Assembly: GCA_951799425.1 (NCBI GenBank) | Contig: OX637403.1 | Location: 30,792,811 to 30,856,810, forward strand | Length of the DNA stretch: 64,000 nucleotides | Source of the DNA: Ilex aquifolium | Taxonomy: Eukaryota; Streptophyta; Magnoliopsida; Aquifoliales; Aquifoliaceae | Reading direction: 5' to 3' | In this document: one piece after another, positions 60,378-64,000 of the stretch | Layout: each line of letters opens with the position of its first letter | How positions within the stretch are numbered: position 1 is the stretch's first letter | Position numbers and translations under genes: made by a program | Notes under the pieces: generated by a model | The model's input: the letters and a program-made list of their open reading frames with translations, nothing else | Told to the model about the DNA's origin: nothing | Database searches by the model: none

Positions 60378-62129
60378 ATGTCCCCAAGCTCTACTACTCC
60401 TAGACCTTTCAGACTTGAGGCTATGTGGTTTACTAAATCTGACTTTAGAAATGTCGTGGTTAATTCTTGGAACCAAGCCAACCAGAAGTTCACTCTGGCT
60501 ACTAAAATCTTTGAACAGAATGCTAAAGAATGGAACAAAAGTAATTTCGGTAACATCTATCAAAGGAAAAGAAGAATTTGGCTAGACTTGAAGGTATCCA
60601 AAAAGCACAAAATAATTTTTACTCCCATAACCTTGAAAGATTGGAAGAACAACTTCAAATTGAGTATCAATATATCCTTGAGCAAGAGGAAACCCTATGG
60701 TATCAAAAAATCTAGATCTAATTGGATAACTCTAGGAGATAGAAATACCAGATACTTTCATGTGTCCACAATTGTGAGAAGAAAAAGAAATAGACCCCAA
60801 TCCTTGAAAAATGACCAGGGATCATGGGTTACGGTGAAAAATGAAATTGAAGAGGTTATTCAGAATTTTTACAAGAATATTTTTGAGACTGAAAACTGCA
60901 ACTTTATTGACTCTAACCAGTATAGCCATCAAGCGAAACTTGACCTGGTCGAAAATCAAATCCTTGATGCCCAGGTCAGGGATTTTGAAATTAAAAATGT
61001 TGTCTTTAATATTAAATCTTTCAAGTCTCCTGGACCTGATGGACTTCAAGCTATCTTCTACCATAGATACTGGGATGTCATTGGGAACTCAGTGTGTCAA
61101 TAAATTAAACAAATTATTAGTAGAAAAGAGTGCCCAGGGGATATTAATGAAACATGGATCTCGCTCATTCCCAAGGTTGAGAATCCCTCATTACCTTCGC
61201 AATTTAGACCCATAAGCTTGTGCAATGTTAGTTACAAAATTGTGTCTAAATTGCTGGTTACAAGACTCAGACCGTTTCTAAATAAACTTATATCTCCATT
61301 CCAGAGCAATTTTATTCCTGGGAGACAGACCATTGATAATGTAATTGTCACCCAGGAAATTGTCCACTCATTAAAGAAAAGAAAAGGTAAGAATGGGGGG
61401 ATGGTAATCAAAATTGATCTTGAAAAATCTTATGATACAGTAAGTTGGCCCTTTCTCCATCAAACGTTAATTGATTTGATTATGAGTTGTGTGACAGGTA
61501 CTTCCCTCTCTATCTTATGGAATGGTTCCCCGTTGGATCCAATTAAACCTAAAAGAGGACTTAGACAGGGCGATCCATTGTCTCCCTACTTATTCACTTT
61601 ATGTATGGAGAAATTAGGGCAGATCATTCAGAACAAAGTAGAAAAAGGATTATGGAGAGGCATCAAAACCTCTAGAAAAGGCACTGTTATTACTCATCTC
61701 TTCTTTGCTGATGACATTATCCTCTTCTCTAGGGCCTCTGAAAGGGATTGTGACATGGTTAAAGATGTCTTGGATAATTTTTGCTCTATCACAGGTCAAA
61801 AAGTAAGCATGGCTAAGTCTAGAGCCTAATTTTCCCCAAATATCAGTAGGAACCAGGCTTTGCACCTAGGGAGAATAAGTGGCATCACATGCACCGAAGA
61901 CCTAGGAAAGTATCTAGGTATCCCCATCACCCATAATAGAGTGAGTAAGGAACACTATAACTTAATGATTGAAAATATCCAAAAGAAATTGAGTGGATGG
62001 AAAAGTAAAAACCTTTCTTTTGCAGGAAGAAACACTCTTGTGCAAGTTGTTACCTCTACAATTCCTAATTACATTATATGCAAACCTCCTAGCTTCCTCA
62101 GTCCACTTGTGAGAAAATTGATAGACTAA
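60378..62129 (+). pseudogene. LINE ORF2 reverse transcriptase domain, degraded
   Basis: Two main frames carry the RT motifs in order: SFKSPGPDGLQAIFYHRYW, SYKIVSKLLVTRLRPFL, GRQTIDNVIVTQEIVH, IKIDLEKSYDTVSWPFL (first catalytic Asp), KPKRGLRQGDPLSPYLF and the catalytic box FFADDIILF at 61701-61727. Frameshifts lie near 61100-61218 and after 61829. The spacing between PFLHQTL and IMSCVTGTS is shorter than usual, suggesting a small deletion. Not functional. Confidence 0.9.
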
Positions 62130-62593
62130 ATAGAAATTTCCTTTGAGGAGATACAGAGGAGAGGAAAAAGGTCCACTTGATAAATTGGGACACTGTCTGC
62201 TCCCCTAAGGAGATTGGGGGACTGGGGTTGGGAAAGTGTAGAGATAACAACTTAGCTGTCCTATCTAAACTAGGTTGGAATTTACATACTTAGAGCAAGT
62301 CCCTTTGGGTGGAAGTAGTCAAAAAGAAGTACATGAATCCATCCCTAAAAGATTGGCCACGCAAGTCTAATTCATCCCCAATATGGAGAGCTTTGTTAAA
62401 AACCAGTCAAATTGTGAAGGATAATACAAAATGACTCATTGATAATGGTTCAAAAGTTTCTTTATGGAATGACTGGTGGACAGGTGAAAGCCCACTCCAA
62501 AGAAGGATGCAAATACCATCTTCAGCTGATCCGAATAGCACAGTGGCCGAGATTTTAAGTCCCACAGGTAACAGGAACATTTAGAAAGCTGGT

Positions 62594-63680
62594 ATGTGCC
62601 TTCCCTCTCCATTTATCTCTGATCTCTTGCACACACCACTGCCATTGGAAGGCTTCCATCATGACTCATCATCCTGGGGCCTTACAAGCAATGGAAAATT
62701 CTCCATTAAATCTGCTTATAATTGGATTTCTAAACCTATCCCAAGGCAGCATCATGACTTTAACTGGAATTGGATGTGGAAGCTAAGGGTTCCACAGAAA
62801 CTTTAGCATTTTATGTGGTTGGTCCAAAGCGACAGAATCCTTTCTAACTCCCTGAGGTACTCAAGAAACCTCACGAATGATCCTTCTTGCGTAAGATGTA
62901 AGTTTCATTACGAAAGCACAATCCATATCCTGAGAGATTGTCCGAAAACTGATCTGGTTTGGAGAGCATTTCTAAATAGGAATGAGCTCCAACAAGATCA
63001 ATCAATGGATCTCCAAAGTTGGCTCATTAAGAACTATAATTCTAGAAAGGACACCTCTTGGAGAGGAGTGAAATGGCCTATACTTTTTGCCTCTCTGATA
63101 TGGAACATCTGGAAAGATAAGAATCAAGAATGTTTGGGAAATACAATTAAGCCTCCCCCCCCCCCCCCCCCCCCAATTTTATTGCTAAGAAAGTTTGGAG
63201 ACTGGCATGGGATTCATGGAATTCCTTCAATGAACCCCATTCCCAGGTGTTACCTAATCCCCCCAAACTCATTGGTTGGTCTTTCCCTCCTGCAGGATGG
63301 ATGAAGATGAATGTGGATGGTAGCTCTAAAGGGAACCCTGGATCAGCTGCAATTGGAGGACTACTAAGGAATGATCAAGGAAGGTGGCAGCTTGGCTTCT
63401 ACGGGAAGCTAAAGGACTCCAACTGTATACAAGCTGAACTGTGGGTGATTTATCAAGACCTCAAGATTATGCAAACCTAGAACCTAAAGAAGGTGATCAT
63501 GGAAACTGACTCCCTAGATGCCCTCAACCTAATCACTGCTAGGTTGGAGGAACTCCACCCCGAAAGGAATATCATTGTCAATTGCAAGCACATAATGGGA
63601 TTGACTAACACCCCCATTCTTCACACACTGAGAGAATGAAACTTCTGCGCTGACAAAATGGCAAGCCTGGGAGGGCTACA
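62594..63680 (+). pseudogene. LINE ORF2 zinc-binding and RNase H domains, degraded
   Basis: PSFISDLLHTP-like sequence leads into the reverse-transcriptase zinc-binding domain (CVRCKFHYESTIHILRDC). It is followed by the RNase H domain MKMNVDGSSKGNPGSAAIGG from 63301, with a stop at 63478 and further homology (ETDSLDALNLI) after it. A 20-base C run (63155-63174) separates the two domains. Confidence 0.85.
63155..63174. repeat. C20 homopolymer in the LINE
   Basis: Twenty consecutive C on the plus strand between the zinc-binding and RNase H parts of ORF2, replacing sequence that normally encodes a linker. Confidence 0.9.
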
Positions 63681-64000
63681 ACAGGATTCTTTTTGTGTTT
63701 TTTGATGTCCCACCGCCTGTGTTGGGGCAATTTCTTTTGAATGATCTGTCATGTATATCCTTTGCTAGAGGGTTTAAATAACCCTTTTAACTTTTCCTAT
63801 GTACCAAAAAAAATAAGTGTAATTTATTTTGGATATGATTGCAACTTGATCGCTCGTTGAGCGCTCGAGATTCGTTTGCTACAAAGATCTCTACTGAAAC
63901 CCCGATCGCTACATAAGCGATCCATATCAAAAAAAATGGTACTCTTAACCAAAAAAGTGGTATTCTTAACAAAAAAATGATACTCTTAACAAAAAAAGTG

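Larger units (their letters stand above)
54335..63812 (+). mobile_element. full-length L1-type LINE, inactive, interrupted by a hAT
   Basis: Order is 5' leader, ORF1, ORF2 (endonuclease, reverse transcriptase, zinc-binding domain, RNase H), short 3' UTR and A-tail at about 63806-63813. ataagtgtaacttattt (54317-54333) and ataagtgtaatttattt (63813-63829) form a 17-bp target duplication with one mismatch. The uninterrupted left arm of the host element (about 52680-52720) serves as an empty-site reference. Without the hAT and its duplication it is about 6.2 kb, full length for a plant L1. Frameshifts and stops make it inactive. Confidence 0.92.
52221..64000. mobile_element. long-inverted-repeat element, interrupted, runs off the window
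   Basis: Left arm (52221 or further left, to about 52840): roughly 20-bp units of the TTACCATTTTTTTGGTTAAGA type, then a GCGATC-rich block (TAGCGATCGGGG, TAGCGATC, CAGCGATC), then unique sequence. The right arm is the same sequence inverted, but split: 54175-54334 and 63813-64000, with a LINE in between. The loop (52840-54175) is AT-rich tandem sequence without coding capacity. Size without insertions exceeds 2.3 kb. The outer end and target duplication lie outside the window on the right, so the superfamily (MULE-like or foldback) is open. Confidence 0.7.

Overview
This is nuclear DNA of a flowering plant, most likely a eudicot. It is AT-rich and intron-containing, the GT-AG gene structures encode plant-specific families, and most of the window is plant transposable-element debris (hAT miniatures, Helitrons, solo LTRs, L1- and RTE-type LINE pieces). 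I cannot name the species.

Four protein genes look intact. (1) An intronless CBF/DREB1-type AP2/ERF transcription factor at 5680-6480 (-). (2) A four-exon hexose/H+ symporter of the STP family at 25554-29124 (+), 522 codons. (3) An eight-exon MBOAT lysophospholipid acyltransferase (LPCAT/LPLAT type) at 30192-34615 (-), 462 codons, convergent with the transporter. (4) A nine-exon ribosome-biogenesis gene of the RRP36 family at 43847-48481 (+), 244 codons. From memory, Arabidopsis keeps a DREB1-type gene (DDF1), LPLAT1 and an RRP36 homologue close together on chromosome 1, so this looks like conserved microsynteny expanded here by transposons. A second copy of the CBF promoter without coding sequence lies at about 4140-4400 and suggests a lost tandem CBF paralogue.

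Layout: 1-5300 holds a hAT miniature, a decayed LINE RNase H piece, a pyrimidine-rich leader-like block and the CBF promoter relic. 5557-6800 is the CBF gene, its promoter and a 3' hairpin. 8281-25300 is repeats: an LTR fragment, GC-rich repeats, a candidate Helitron (12163-20137) with other elements inside it, two solo LTRs with exact 5-bp target duplications, a MULE-like element and several hATs. 25.5-34.7 kb is the transporter and acyltransferase pair. 35-43.7 kb is hATs, a Helitron and an RTE LINE remnant. 43.8-48.5 kb is RRP36, with a hAT in intron 4. 49-52 kb is simple and tandem repeats plus a hAT. 52.2-64 kb is a transposon nest: a long-inverted-repeat element interrupted by an approximately 6.2-kb L1-type LINE, which is interrupted by a hAT, which holds both a solo LTR and a 5'-truncated LINE. 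Each insertion is supported by its target-site duplication.

The four genes do not form one pathway. CBF/DREB1 acts in cold and dehydration transcription, STP in hexose uptake at the plasma membrane, LPCAT in phospholipid acyl editing at the ER, and RRP36 in 18S rRNA maturation in the nucleolus. I saw no CRISPR array, no convincing tRNA or snoRNA, and no unmistakably new protein system. The most unusual structure is the long-inverted-repeat element with roughly 20-bp subterminal repeats at the right edge, which continues beyond the window.
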